A program made the position numbers and the translations under genes. This document shows, piece by piece, positions 17,332 to 26,903 of a stretch of DNA of 64,000 nucleotides. The DNA lies in the NCBI GenBank assembly GCA_035567895.1, contig DATMPC010000011.1, positions 239,276 to 303,275 of the forward strand, given 5' to 3'. The stretch is from Terriglobales bacterium (GTDB lineage: Bacteria > Acidobacteriota > Terriglobia > Terriglobales > Acidobacteriaceae). The notes under the pieces were generated by a model. The model searched no databases and was not told the DNA's origin. It worked only from the letters and a program-made list of their open reading frames with translations. Numbering within the stretch: the stretch's first letter is position 1; each line of letters opens with the position of its first letter.

Positions 17332-18132
17332 CTACTTCTGCGGAATGACTGCCTTGCTTTGCACGGGCTGCTCGCCGGCAGCAGTGGTCCGAAAAGTCCC
17401 GACTCCACCCACTGGCTGACCATTTTCCGTAATCTGGAAATAGTAGCGAGTATTCGGCGACAGGCCTTCCATCTTTGCGTGATGGTTCTTGCCATCGCTG
17501 CCATCTGTTCCCTGAGCGGCCTGCGAGAGGTTAGCGCGGTTTATGCCGTATTTGATGGCGGTGTTGCTGGCGGCATTTCGTGTGGCCCATCCGATCAGCG
17601 CATTGGAATCGCTCACCGTCTCGGCTACTGGACCGTTGCTAATGTCATTCGAGGAAGATGCCTCCGATCCAGAGGGCGCAGAAGAGCCTTGTCCTGAAGC
17701 GCCGGAACCACTTCCATAGGCACTCGGGGTTGAAGGCGATGCCTGACTGCTTTGGGCTGAACTGCTAGTTCCATTATGGGACGATGATGTTTCGTCAAAT
17801 CCACTATTTCCTGCTTTCACCGTGCCGGAACCGCCGCCATCGGTAGCAGGCGTATTGGAACCAGTCGCTGGCGACGCCGAATCGCTCTGCGGGAGAGCAC
17901 CTCCCGACTGGCTCGTGGTGGCGCTCGACGAGGGCGTCGAGGGGTCGGCGTTTGAAGTACTGTTTGCCGTTGAACTTGAACCGTTTTGCGCGGAACTGGT
18001 GCTCGAGTAAGTTGAGCGTTTTTTCTTTGTCTTGCTGGAAGTGCCGCTAGAATCCGTTTGCGCTATCCCAACTGCGCCTACAAGCAGGACCGTTCCAGCG
18101 ACCAGCAAAATTCTCTTCACTGCCGAATTCAT
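17332..18132 (-). CDS. Secreted Ser/Thr-rich protein with C-terminal FN3-like domain
   Basis: A 266-residue protein. The ATG at 18132 has AAGGAG 8 bases upstream and gives a signal peptide (RILLVAGTVLLVGAVGIAQ). Residues 25-165 are low-complexity Ser/Thr/Gly/Asn, likely disordered. Residues 170-255 look like a fibronectin-III or purple-acid-phosphatase N-domain type beta-sandwich: VSDSNALIGWATRNAASNTA, KYGINRANLSQ, KMEGLSPNTRYYFQITENGQ. It is probably an extracellular or envelope protein with an extended stalk. No enzyme motif is present. Unusual composition means homology searching should be done with the C-terminal part only. Confidence 0.8.
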   Translation of the reverse strand: MNSAVKRILLVAGTVLLVGAVGIAQTDSSGTSSKTKKKRSTYSSTSSAQNGSSSTANSTSNADPSTPSSSATTSQSGGALPQSDSASPATGSNTPATDGGGSGTVKAGNSGFDETSSSHNGTSSSAQSSQASPSTPSAYGSGSGASGQGSSAPSGSEASSSNDISNGPVAETVSDSNALIGWATRNAASNTAIKYGINRANLSQAAQGTDGSDGKNHHAKMEGLSPNTRYYFQITENGQPVGGVGTFRTTAAGEQPVQSKAVIPQK

Positions 18133-18361
18133 ACTTAAAGTCTCCTTCACTCAAAAAAATTCAGAGTGGCGGAAACTTGGATGCGTCCAGAGCGGTACGG
18201 GAGGTCAGGCCAGAGTAGCTGCATAGAATTGAACAGTGGATGAGCGCTCTCCAACTGACAATAGCGGCTTCGGTTTCCACAAAACCAAAGTCTCTGCGTC
18301 CGCATCCCACAACTGTTTGTTTACGATGTTGATAAGTTCTATTAAAAAGTGAGCTAAATTC

Positions 18362-18928
18362 TTGTCTTCAGCGAATACTTCGACACCGGTAATCCACTCT
18401 GTTCAGTTTTATGACCACGACGACGCCCTCATTCAAAGGCTGCGTGGAATTATCGTGTCAGGGGTGGAGGTCGGAAATGCAATCCTCGTGGTAGCAACCG
18501 AGGAGCATCGGCACCAACTCAGGGCGGCACTCGAGCAATCGGGGATCAACCCAATTGGTCTTGAGGAAGAGGGAAGGTTGCAATTGCTTGATGCCCGTGA
18601 ACTGCTCGATCAGTTCATGGTTGAGGATCTGCCTAGCCGCGACTTATTCCTTTCTAAGGTTGGCGCTCTCGTGAAGGCTGCGAAGCAGACTTCCTGGAAT
18701 ATGCAGCGCGGCTTGACGGTTTTTGGCGAGATGGTAGCGGTTCTTTGGCAAGAAGGAAATCACGCTGCAGCACTCAAACTCGAACATCTTTGGAATGAAC
18801 TGCTCGACGATGGAACCTTTCATCTCCATTGTGCCTATCCAAGACATCTCTTTACCGGGGATCGTGATTCCATCCTGCTTCGCTCGGTCTGCGAAGGGCA
18901 CTCTCACGTAATCGGGCAAGCGGCCTAA
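18362..18928 (+). CDS. MEDS domain sensory protein
   Basis: A 188-residue protein matching the MEDS (methanogen/methylotroph DcmR sensory) domain: HSVQFYDHDDALIQRLRGII, GNAILVVATEEHRHQLRAAL, and FLSKVGALVKAAKQTSWNMQ, followed by FGEMVAVLWQEGNHAAALKL and LEHLWNEL. In methylotrophs this domain senses halogenated hydrocarbons; in other bacteria it appears alone or near histidine kinases. No kinase is adjacent here. The start is TTG at 18362, forced by an in-frame stop at 18350 and the absence of a later plausible start; only a weak GTGAG precedes it. Confidence 0.85.
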   Translation: MSSANTSTPVIHSVQFYDHDDALIQRLRGIIVSGVEVGNAILVVATEEHRHQLRAALEQSGINPIGLEEEGRLQLLDARELLDQFMVEDLPSRDLFLSKVGALVKAAKQTSWNMQRGLTVFGEMVAVLWQEGNHAAALKLEHLWNELLDDGTFHLHCAYPRHLFTGDRDSILLRSVCEGHSHVIGQAA

Positions 18929-18996
18929 GCAAGATCTCGCGCACAATCATACTTAGGTTTATCCCGAATTGGTCTTCGCTGTTACCGTGCGGCGTG

Positions 18997-19632
18997 TCAC
19001 CGAAGCACTCTGACGGTCGCGGGATGCAGCTCCCATAGAGTATCGACCCTGTCGCTTCCCCTGGCAAACCCCATTGGATGCACCTGGTCTCGGAATGCTA
19101 CGCCGATCACTTCTACGGGAAATGGTTGCGACAGCTCCTGATTCACATCAGTGATTGTGATCCCTCTTCGTTCAAGGTCCGCGAAGAAAGACGCCCTTGG
19201 CAAGCAGTATTCTTGGGTTCCAGGAGTCTCTACAATCATTCGGGACGCGGTTTTGCTCGGCTCTTCCGAGATTTCCAGATGAAGGTCGCAATCGCTGGCG
19301 CGAAAGAAGACTGTTTGCAGATAAGCCTTGGGAACTCGATAGAGGGCCATCTCCCTTCCTGACCTCGCGCTGCGAGAGCCAGGCTCAGGCCCTTCCGCCC
19401 ACTGCAGTATTGCCGCTGCACTGATATCGACAGGCTCGGCTTTGGGAAGAGATTCGTTCTTGAACTCGATGCGCCAGTCGTCTTTGGTGATGTGTGTTGG
19501 TTTGCAGACGCAGAGGGCGGCAGGGTTGGTGGCCTTGCCGACGCGTTTTCCAGGACGAGCAGGATCATTGCAAGCCATCAAGAAAAGCGTCACAGGAATT
19601 AGCAACCCCGGAAGGAGCGTAGGTGCGCGCAT
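18997..19632 (-). CDS. Putative lipoprotein of unknown function
   Basis: A 211-residue protein from ATG 19632 with a lipoprotein signal ending LFLMAC. The mature part contains several cysteines (LCVCKP, DCDLHLE, EYCLPR) and a beta-rich body. I recognise no family. The open frame continues 60 bases further upstream but without a better leader. Confidence 0.65.
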   Translation of the reverse strand: MRAPTLLPGLLIPVTLFLMACNDPARPGKRVGKATNPAALCVCKPTHITKDDWRIEFKNESLPKAEPVDISAAAILQWAEGPEPGSRSARSGREMALYRVPKAYLQTVFFRASDCDLHLEISEEPSKTASRMIVETPGTQEYCLPRASFFADLERRGITITDVNQELSQPFPVEVIGVAFRDQVHPMGFARGSDRVDTLWELHPATVRVLR

Positions 19633-19818
19633 GCAAGTAGCGCAGTGTAACACCCAGTGTTGCTGCTGAAAGCCCCAGAGGAATAACGCCATTGGGGGCG
19701 TCAGAGTACCCTAGTAATCCACACTTGTGGCCGTAAAACGCGGTATGCTTCGCTCATCGACGTCCGTTCCCAACCTGCAAGATTCCTCGAAGAGGAGCGC
19801 AAGCAGTTCCGAGCCAGC

Positions 19819-21336
19819 TTGCCTGAGAATCCTGGGACGCTGTGGAAGGACTTCGCTGGCCGGATAGCGGTGGTATTGTCGGGCGGAGGAGCCCGCGGCG
19901 CTTACGAAGCGGGCGTATTGCTGGCGCTTCAGGATGCGCGCCTTCCGACGCACATTCTTACGTCCACCTCAATTGGCGCCATCAACGGTGCTTCGTATGC
20001 AGGGCATGGCCGGGGATATCTTGGAAACGCGGAGCCCCTGGTAGAGGGATGGCTGCAACTTACTCCAGCCAGCGTGGGCATCGACTGGTCGCGATACATC
20101 ATCGTCCTCACCGGACTCATAGCAGCGACGGCCGGATTCGGAAACGCACTTGGCGTACTGCTTCACCGCCTTGGCATTGTCGTTCGTCAAGACGATCCCC
20201 TGCTTACATGGCTATTCCTGGGAGTGGCAGGCACAACTGTTCTTTTCTCCTACACAGAGTTCTCCTACCTCTTTTATGTGTTGCTTCACCCTATGCGCGG
20301 CCAACGCTGGGCGCCGAACAAGAAGAAGCTCACTTGGTCACTAATAGCGAACGCAGTCGTGCTGGGCTTCACTTGCTGGGTACTAGTCTCGACCCACGTG
20401 GAGTTTAAGGCGGAAGCTGTCTTCTGGCTGACCCCTCGGAATGATCTGTGGCTTGGGATTGCGTTGCTGATCGGCGTGCTGTTGTGGTCAATGCTGCGCA
20501 ATCGGGTGAGCCGGTTAAGCCAAAGAATTTTGAGGTCTCCGCTCGACTCAGGTCTTTTCCAGAATTACGAGCGTTCTCGCTTTTTGCGGGATCGCATTCA
20601 TCAGCGTCGCCTCCGCCGTTCCCCGATCCGAGTGGTAATGACCGCAGCTGAACTCTACACCGGACGCGAAAAATATTTCGCGAACAAGAAGATCGAGGAA
20701 TTAGCGAACGATCCTGGCGTCGATGCCGCGTTCGTTCGCTCTCACTTCGAGTACGCGCACGACATGATGAAGGCCGTGATTGCTTCCTCGGCGTTTCCAA
20801 TGGCCTACGAGCCAGTGAAGATGCACGGCGGGCTCTGGTCCGATGGCGGACTTGTGGCCAAGCAACCCATCATTCCCGCGATCCGGCTGGGAGCGGATGT
20901 AGTTTTTCTCATCGCCGTCGAAGCTGAGAAGGAAGTTGTTCCGAAGATCCGAACCTTCCTTGACGTCGGCATGCGAGCCTTTGACATTCTGATGTCCCGC
21001 AATGTGAGGTCCGACTTGCGAGTGCTGGAGAGTGTGAATCGAATCTGCGAAACCTACGCTGCCAAAGTCGGCCTACGTCCGGAGCAGCTGGTTCTAGAGA
21101 TCGGAGATCATTCTTATCGTTATCTGAAGGCATTCACGATCCGGCCAGCGACGCCTCTCGCAGCCACGCTGCTCGACTTTGATGGCAAGATCGTGCGTCC
21201 AGCGATCGAGCAAGGATACAAAGACGGAGCGACCGCTATCAGGTCCTTTATCGAATACATCGCCGAAAATCCTGCAGGCGGCACTAAGCATTACCTCCGC
21301 CTGAATTCCGAGAGAGAAGTTGTCGCTGCCACGTGA
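19819..21336 (+). CDS. Patatin-like phospholipase with inserted transmembrane segment
   Basis: A 505-residue protein. The oxyanion loop SGGGARGAYEAG (21-32) and DGG (D342, GLWSDGGLVAKQ) define a patatin acyl hydrolase. The nucleophile elbow is unusual: TSTSIGAING (S51) has serine where the first glycine of GxSxG is expected. Between the two catalytic parts, residues about 93-225 form four likely membrane helices (YIIVLTGLIAATAGFG, LLTWLFLGVAGTTVLF, WSLIANAVVLGFTCWVLV, LWLGIALLIGVLLWSML), so it is probably an inner-membrane lipid hydrolase. TTG 19819 is the only usual start codon, but the frame is open to 19687 with coding-like residues (FLEEERKQFRA), so the true start may be upstream at a rare codon. 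Confidence 0.85.
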   Translation: MPENPGTLWKDFAGRIAVVLSGGGARGAYEAGVLLALQDARLPTHILTSTSIGAINGASYAGHGRGYLGNAEPLVEGWLQLTPASVGIDWSRYIIVLTGLIAATAGFGNALGVLLHRLGIVVRQDDPLLTWLFLGVAGTTVLFSYTEFSYLFYVLLHPMRGQRWAPNKKKLTWSLIANAVVLGFTCWVLVSTHVEFKAEAVFWLTPRNDLWLGIALLIGVLLWSMLRNRVSRLSQRILRSPLDSGLFQNYERSRFLRDRIHQRRLRRSPIRVVMTAAELYTGREKYFANKKIEELANDPGVDAAFVRSHFEYAHDMMKAVIASSAFPMAYEPVKMHGGLWSDGGLVAKQPIIPAIRLGADVVFLIAVEAEKEVVPKIRTFLDVGMRAFDILMSRNVRSDLRVLESVNRICETYAAKVGLRPEQLVLEIGDHSYRYLKAFTIRPATPLAATLLDFDGKIVRPAIEQGYKDGATAIRSFIEYIAENPAGGTKHYLRLNSEREVVAAT

Positions 21337-21342
21337 CACCCA

Positions 21343-22626
21343 TCACTTCGGCCTTGGGGCATCCTCCTGCTGTACGTTTGGACCTTCCGACTCGAACGGC
21401 CAGTTCCGTTCCAGCAACACTTCCTTCTCCCGTTGTTCTTTTGGCACGCGATCCACTTTGAGGTTCTCGAAAAAGTGCACGCCTGTTTTCCCGGCGGTTC
21501 CAATATCGATGTCGCCGTCTCCATCGAGATCAGCGACTACGAATTGTGTGCCGACACCGGCAGTGCCATTCACTGATAACGTATAGCGGGTGAATCGTCC
21601 GTTCTTGCGATCGATCTTGTAGTAATAGACGACGAGCGGATCGTACGAGCCGGGATCGTTACCAGAATGTCCGCGATAGCGCTTACCGGTTATAAGCTCC
21701 GGTTCACCGTCTCCATCAATGTCTGCCAAGGCGAGCGCATGTGCCTGTGAGAAAGATTCATCAATGGCGTGCTTGATCCACGAGCGCCTGGCACCCGTAC
21801 CCTGCTGTTCAAGCCAATAAAGCCCATAGCTGTGGCCGCGGCCGAAGATGATATCCACCTTTCCGTCTTGATTCACGTCGTAGCCCACAATGGGAAATCC
21901 AGTATCGCCCAGCTTCCACTCTGGATGCCATTCCCATTGATCATGTTCGGCGTCCACATTCTTCAGCCAGCCATACGGTGTGAGAATGTCGGGCTTACCG
22001 TCTCCATCAACGTCCCCAACTCCAACGCCGTGGCCGTCTGACTCGGGTCCGCCGGCGTGATGCACTTTTGGCTGGGTCCCGGAGAAATCCACCCAGATAA
22101 TTCCTTGTCTCTGGTAGTGGGCGAGAACGAGATCTCGCTTACCATCGCCGTTCACATCAGCTAGCCAGCCTCCTTCGGTGTCATAGCTGTCGCTGATGAA
22201 ATGCCGCTGCCACATCACATTGGTCTGCTTCGGATTCTCGTACCACCAGAGTCCATTCGTAATCCAGCCGGTCGTAACCAGATCGGGTGCGCCGTCATGG
22301 TTCACGTCGATGACCCACTCGCCGCAGTCGGAGACAAACTCTTCGTGAATACCGACCGTGCGGAATTGATGGCGCTTCCACTCGCCTCCTTGCGGACCTG
22401 GGTTCTCATACCAGTAAGCACCGCTAAGGATGTCGGGCCGTCCATCGCCATTCATGTCAAGCGTCGTGATGCCCTCGGCGTGATCGGTTCCCAAACGGTG
22501 AACGAAGAACGTCGCTTGAGGGATGTCCTCCGGACCATTTCCGCGTGTTGCCTTCCTCTCCTCTTGTCCAGTTAGAGGGAAGCAGAATGCCAGAAACACG
22601 AGTGTGCCAAATAAAGTGTTTGCCAT
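21343..22626 (-). CDS. Secreted FG-GAP/VCBS repeat protein
   Basis: A 427-residue exported protein with a signal peptide (TLFGTLVFLAFCFPLTGQ) and at least six copies of the calcium-binding VCBS/FG-GAP motif, for example DMNGDGRPDI, DVNHDGAPDL, DVNGDGKRDL, DVDGDGKPDI, DVNQDGKVDI and DLDGDGDIDI. These loops build a seven-bladed propeller. In Planctomycetes and Acidobacteria such proteins commonly accompany DUF1080 proteins, as here (15 bases downstream of one). A carbohydrate-binding or adhesive role is likely but not shown. It shares a transcription unit with the DUF1080 gene. Confidence 0.9.
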   Translation of the reverse strand: MANTLFGTLVFLAFCFPLTGQEERKATRGNGPEDIPQATFFVHRLGTDHAEGITTLDMNGDGRPDILSGAYWYENPGPQGGEWKRHQFRTVGIHEEFVSDCGEWVIDVNHDGAPDLVTTGWITNGLWWYENPKQTNVMWQRHFISDSYDTEGGWLADVNGDGKRDLVLAHYQRQGIIWVDFSGTQPKVHHAGGPESDGHGVGVGDVDGDGKPDILTPYGWLKNVDAEHDQWEWHPEWKLGDTGFPIVGYDVNQDGKVDIIFGRGHSYGLYWLEQQGTGARRSWIKHAIDESFSQAHALALADIDGDGEPELITGKRYRGHSGNDPGSYDPLVVYYYKIDRKNGRFTRYTLSVNGTAGVGTQFVVADLDGDGDIDIGTAGKTGVHFFENLKVDRVPKEQREKEVLLERNWPFESEGPNVQQEDAPRPK

Positions 22627-22641
22627 GGCTTTTTTGGGGAA

Positions 22642-23406
22642 CTACTTCAGCGGATACAGCCTTATGTTACGGAAGAAGACCTCGGCGCCCTCTGATTGAA
22701 ACAGGATCTTGCCGCTTCCGGGAAACGCTTCGGACCCCTCGTTCACGAGCTTCCCATTTACATACTGCTTCACATGACCTGCCTGATTCACAAGCTCGAC
22801 GACATTCCATTTCCCATGAGGCTTCTCGACTTCTCCAGATGGATCGCGGTATCCAACTTCGTTCTTCCAAGCCCCTTTGCCGATGCGATCGATCTTCGCG
22901 CCCTTGCCTGCCGGACCTTCGACACGATTTCCATCCTTACTGGTGAGGGCGCCTCCATCGGTCATCCAGAAATCTCCCGTCGCGCCTTCGCAGATCTGGA
23001 ATTCGATGGATCTAGGCCAAACCTTCTGCTCACCCTGGATGTTGTAGAGGATTCCGCTGTCACGCGCCTGACCGGCTCGTGGGGCGTAAGTTCCCTCTCC
23101 CCATTTGAACTCCGCTCTCAGGTAGTAGTTTTCGAATTCCCGCTTCGTGACGATGTAGCCAAATTCTTTTCCCGAGATGTGGACCTCTTTCTTCTGAACC
23201 TGGAACACACGCTCGGGATCGGAGTTAAGTCCTTTGCTCTTGAGAAGAGTGTCGAAGTTGCTGAGATCAGCGCCGTCAAACAACGTGACGGCAGCTCCGT
23301 GCGGCGGAATCTCTTTGTTGGCTCCGTGCGCCGGATAGGTGACGAACGCGCAAATGAAGAATGTTGAAAGTAACAGCACCCGGCTGCGAAGCTCGACGAG
23401 TTTCAT
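22642..23406 (-). CDS. Secreted DUF1080 (3-keto-disaccharide hydrolase-like) protein
   Basis: A 254-residue protein with a signal peptide (LLLSTFFICAFVTYPAHGA) and a concanavalin-like DUF1080 domain: LFDGADLSNFDTL, YLRAEFKWGEG, ARDSGILYNIQGEQKVWPRS, IEFQICEGATGDFWMTDGGA, WNVVELVNQAGHVKQYVNGK and the ending FFRNIRLYPLK. Some members hydrolyse 3-keto-glycosides. It is the first gene of a two-gene unit with the VCBS protein. Confidence 0.92.
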   Translation of the reverse strand: MKLVELRSRVLLLSTFFICAFVTYPAHGANKEIPPHGAAVTLFDGADLSNFDTLLKSKGLNSDPERVFQVQKKEVHISGKEFGYIVTKREFENYYLRAEFKWGEGTYAPRAGQARDSGILYNIQGEQKVWPRSIEFQICEGATGDFWMTDGGALTSKDGNRVEGPAGKGAKIDRIGKGAWKNEVGYRDPSGEVEKPHGKWNVVELVNQAGHVKQYVNGKLVNEGSEAFPGSGKILFQSEGAEVFFRNIRLYPLK

Positions 23407-23450
23407 AGCGTGTAGAGCTTACCAAAATGCTCGTCTCGCAGCTCCCACCG

Positions 23451-24095
23451 TCACAATCCATGCACGAGGGCGGCGATTCCATTCCACGTGATCTGCACCC
23501 CAATGCAAATAACGATGAATGCCGACAGCCGCAGAAAGACGCCCAATCCGACCGGGCCGAGGATTCGTTCGAGTCGCTCTGCGGAACGGTAGCAGATATA
23601 CACGCTCAACGCGACGATGGATGGTCCCACAAATGCAGCAAGAAGAACCGGCCAGGAATAAGTATGTCGGGCCTCGTTGGCGCCAAGAGTGATAGCCACC
23701 GAGATAGATCCCGGTCCAACCGTTATCGGGAGAGTCAGTGGATAGAAGGCCTGCTGAGAGATCGTCGCCGGGTTAACCGTTTGTGGCTTTGGGTCGACTT
23801 CCTTCTGTGAGAGCACTCTCCAGCCGGTGACCGCCACAATGAGCCCACCCGCAACCTGCACCACCGGAATTGAGATTCCGAAAAACCGCAAGACATGGCT
23901 GCCGATCAGCATGGAAATCACGAGCAGCAGCAGGCTGTTGATGGTAATGCGAAGTATCAGGTTGTGACGAAGGTCAGCCGGGTATCCACGGGTCAGGCTG
24001 AGGAAAATCAGCGCACTCCCGAGCGGGTTCACAATCGGGAACAACGCCGCCACCACGACCGCGGTAGCGCCAGTGAGTTGAGCGACGATGTGCAA
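23451..24095 (-). CDS. MarC family integral membrane protein
   Basis: A 214-residue protein with six membrane helices and the MarC hallmarks FPIVNPLGSALIFLSLT near the N-terminus and FYPLTLPITVGPGSISVAIT in the middle. Despite the name, E. coli MarC is not involved in multiple antibiotic resistance and its role is unknown; relatives have been proposed to export amino acids. The start is TTG at 24095, giving MHIVAQLTG; no ATG lies in the early frame. It is followed by the DUF1080 gene after a 44-base gap. Confidence 0.9.
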   Translation of the reverse strand: MHIVAQLTGATAVVVAALFPIVNPLGSALIFLSLTRGYPADLRHNLILRITINSLLLLVISMLIGSHVLRFFGISIPVVQVAGGLIVAVTGWRVLSQKEVDPKPQTVNPATISQQAFYPLTLPITVGPGSISVAITLGANEARHTYSWPVLLAAFVGPSIVALSVYICYRSAERLERILGPVGLGVFLRLSAFIVICIGVQITWNGIAALVHGL

Positions 24096-24169
24096 CGTTC
24101 ACTCTTTCGGTTAGTAAGAATAGCAGCCAACTAGCAGTGCGTTGGATCTTGCACCCCCGAATAGCAGAG

Positions 24170-25264
24170 TCATTTAGTCGAAAAACGGTAAACAGTCATC
24201 GACTGAAAACGCTGATCGGGCTTGAGTACGGTGGAAGGAAACGCAGGCTGGTTTGGCGAATCGGGAAAATGCTGCGTCTCGAGGCTGAAGCCCGAACGGA
24301 AGTCGTAACTCTTGCCGCTCTTTCCGGTGGTACTGCCGTCCAGAAAGTTCCCGGAATAGAACTGTACACCCGGCTCGGTGGTAAGGACTTCCAGCACCCG
24401 TCCCGAGCTTGGCTCGGTGACTCGCGCCGCCAGAGCTAACTTTCCGCCGCCATGATCCAGCACGAGGTTGTGATCGTAACCTCCCGCGCGCTGAAGCTGC
24501 TCCCCATCGTCGATATGGATCCCAACGGCCGTCCCATGGCGAAAGTCAAACGGCGTGTTCGCGACATCCCGGAGCTCGCCGGTTGGTATCAGTGATTCGT
24601 CAACTGGAGTAAACGAGGAAGCCAACAGCGTCAGCTGGTGTTGCAAGATATCTCCGCTTCCCTCGCCCGCGAGATTGAAGTAGGCATGATTGGTGAGGTT
24701 CAGAACCGTATCCTTGTCGGTTGTAGCGAGGTATTCAATTCTCAATTCGTTCTGATCAGTGAGACGGAATGAGACCCTAACCTCAAGATTACCGGGGAAA
24801 CCTTCTTCACCATCCTCACTGAAGTATCGCAATATGATTTCCCGCGCAGCTATTGGAGCGCTTTGTTCGACAGACCAGAGGCGTTTGTCAAAACCCTTCT
24901 TCCCGCCGTGTAGAGCGTTTGGTCCGTCGTTGTTCGGCACCTGATAGGTTTTGCCGTTCAACGCAAAGCGTCCCCCGGCGATGCGATTGGCGTAACGGCC
25001 GACGGTCGCGCCGAGATATTGATTCTTCTCTGAGAGGTAGCCGCTTAGATTGTCGTACCCCAGGATGACATCGTCGACTCTTCCGGTGCGATCTGGAACT
25101 CTGAGCGAAACAATTGTGGCTCCGTAGTTCGAGATCTCCACTTCTACACCCTGCATATTCTCAAGTTTGTAGAGATAGACATCTTCGCCACCGGCAGTCT
25201 GCCCGAACCATTTCCTCGTCGTCGTGTGTTCGGTGTTTAGAGCGAACTCCGCAGGATCGGGCAT
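24170..25264 (-). CDS. galM: Aldose 1-epimerase (galactose mutarotase)
   Basis: A 364-residue protein of the GalM fold. NYGATIVSLRVPDRTGRVDD, YLGATVGRYANRIAGGRF, NDGPNALHGGKKGFDKRLWS (first catalytic histidine region), LTNHAYFNLAGEGSGDI (second histidine), the DHNLVLD segment and TTEPGVQFYSGNFLDG (catalytic glutamate) are all present. It interconverts alpha- and beta-anomers of galactose or glucose. There is no signal peptide from ATG 25264, so it is cytoplasmic. It is divergent from the alpha-galactosidase gene, 119 bases apart, and the two fit a galactoside-use function. Confidence 0.93.
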   Translation of the reverse strand: MPDPAEFALNTEHTTTRKWFGQTAGGEDVYLYKLENMQGVEVEISNYGATIVSLRVPDRTGRVDDVILGYDNLSGYLSEKNQYLGATVGRYANRIAGGRFALNGKTYQVPNNDGPNALHGGKKGFDKRLWSVEQSAPIAAREIILRYFSEDGEEGFPGNLEVRVSFRLTDQNELRIEYLATTDKDTVLNLTNHAYFNLAGEGSGDILQHQLTLLASSFTPVDESLIPTGELRDVANTPFDFRHGTAVGIHIDDGEQLQRAGGYDHNLVLDHGGGKLALAARVTEPSSGRVLEVLTTEPGVQFYSGNFLDGSTTGKSGKSYDFRSGFSLETQHFPDSPNQPAFPSTVLKPDQRFQSMTVYRFSTK

Positions 25265-25383
25265 TGACAGGATTGTCGCACGCACAATGCGCAGAACTCG
25301 ATTTCAGCAGTCAAAATTTTTATGCCTATGAGAAAGTACTGGGAGAAAGTACTGGCGACGTTATTGGAGGAACCTGACCACAA

Positions 25384-26895
25384 ATGAGGCTTATCCGCTT
25401 GCTTCTGGTTGTCGCATTGAGTGCACCGTCTTGTCTGGCTGCAGATCTCACAGGCAATTGGCTTTCCGCGATGCCGCTGCCTGATGGCACCAATCGCAAG
25501 GTTTATTTCGACTTAAAGCAACAGGATTCGAAGATCAGCGGACACATCCGACAGACACAGTTCTACTACACCATCACTGAAAGCAATGGCACTCCTGACT
25601 CTTTTACCGTTACGGGAACAATGCAGGATGGCAAAACCCTGCGCCGTGTTGTGTATGAAGGCAAGCTCGTCGGAGATGAATTGCACATGTCAACCCGGCG
25701 CCGTCCTGAGGCGCCCCTTACGGAAGTTGTCGCGCATAAAGTCGCAGACGGTGAGGGAGCGATGCCGGCCCGCATCGAGCCTCCGGCTCTGCACAAAGTT
25801 AGCTACAACGGGCTAGCGAAAACGCCTCCCATGGGCTGGAACAGTTGGAACAAATTCGCGGGACGTGTTGACGACGCCACGGTACGTACGATTGCCGATG
25901 CCATGGCCAGTAACGGCATGAAGGAAGCCGGCTATATCTACATCAATATTGATGACACCTGGGAAGGTGAAAACCGCGACGCCAACGGCAATATCACGAC
26001 GAACAAGAAGTTCCCCGACATGAAGGCTCTGGTGGATTACGTTCACAGCAAGGGTCTCAAACTGGGAATCTATTCGTCCCCTGGGCCAAACACATGCGCA
26101 GGATATGAAGGCAGCTACGGGCACGAGGAACAGGATGCAAAGACCTACGCTGGGTGGGGAATCGATTACCTGAAGTATGACTGGTGTGGAGCACGGAATC
26201 TTTACACCGACCAGGAAATGCAAGCCGTCTACCAGAAGATGGGCGATGCCTTGCAGGCGAGTGGGCGGCCGATCGTCTACAGCCTGTGCCAGTACGGACT
26301 TAATGACGTGTGGAAGTGGGGGCCCGATGTAGGTGGAAATCTGTGGCGTACCACTGGCGACATCCGCGACGCCTGGGACTCAATGACCAAGATCGGTTTC
26401 AATCAGGACCAGTTGGCGCCGTTCGCCGCTCCCGGGCACTGGAATGATCCGGACATGTTGGAAATCGGCAATGGCAGCATGACCGACACCGAGTACCGAA
26501 CTCACATGAGCCTTTGGTCGATGCTCGCTGCACCTCTGATCGCGGGCAATGACCTACGCGACATGACTCCGGCGATTCACGACATTCTTATGAACAAGGA
26601 AGTCATCGCCATCGATCAGGATCCAGATGGAAAACAGGCGACGCGCATTTCAAAATCGGGCGATCAGGAGATTTGGGCTCGACCTCTAGCGGGAGGAGCC
26701 TTTGCCGTGGCGCTATTCAACCGAGCAAAAGACGACGCCAAGATGACCGTGAAATGGTCTGATGTCGGAATCAAAGATAAGCTGGGTAAGGCGCGGGATG
26801 CATGGTCGCATTCCGACGTAAAGATAAGCGGTTCCGACTACTCGGCCACGGTGCCAGGCCACGGCGTGGTGCTGCTCCGCGTCTTTGCGAAGTAA
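25384..26895 (+). CDS. Secreted GH27 alpha-galactosidase
   Basis: A 503-residue exported enzyme. A signal peptide (LLLVVALSAPSCLA) is followed by an extra N-terminal beta domain (about 20-125) and a GH27 TIM barrel from TPPMGWNSWNKF (148). The nucleophile is D266 in YLKYDWCG and the acid/base D326 in RTTGDIRDAW. FAAPGHWNDPDMLEIGNG and LWSMLAAPLIAGNDLRDM are further family signatures, and the C-terminal beta domain closes with VPGHGVVLLRVF. It removes terminal alpha-1,6-galactose from raffinose-type sugars or galactomannan. The N-terminal domain is not part of the core family; it may bind substrate. It faces galM across a short shared promoter region. Confidence 0.94.
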   Translation: MRLIRLLLVVALSAPSCLAADLTGNWLSAMPLPDGTNRKVYFDLKQQDSKISGHIRQTQFYYTITESNGTPDSFTVTGTMQDGKTLRRVVYEGKLVGDELHMSTRRRPEAPLTEVVAHKVADGEGAMPARIEPPALHKVSYNGLAKTPPMGWNSWNKFAGRVDDATVRTIADAMASNGMKEAGYIYINIDDTWEGENRDANGNITTNKKFPDMKALVDYVHSKGLKLGIYSSPGPNTCAGYEGSYGHEEQDAKTYAGWGIDYLKYDWCGARNLYTDQEMQAVYQKMGDALQASGRPIVYSLCQYGLNDVWKWGPDVGGNLWRTTGDIRDAWDSMTKIGFNQDQLAPFAAPGHWNDPDMLEIGNGSMTDTEYRTHMSLWSMLAAPLIAGNDLRDMTPAIHDILMNKEVIAIDQDPDGKQATRISKSGDQEIWARPLAGGAFAVALFNRAKDDAKMTVKWSDVGIKDKLGKARDAWSHSDVKISGSDYSATVPGHGVVLLRVFAK

Positions 26896-26903
26896 GTGCG
26901 ATT

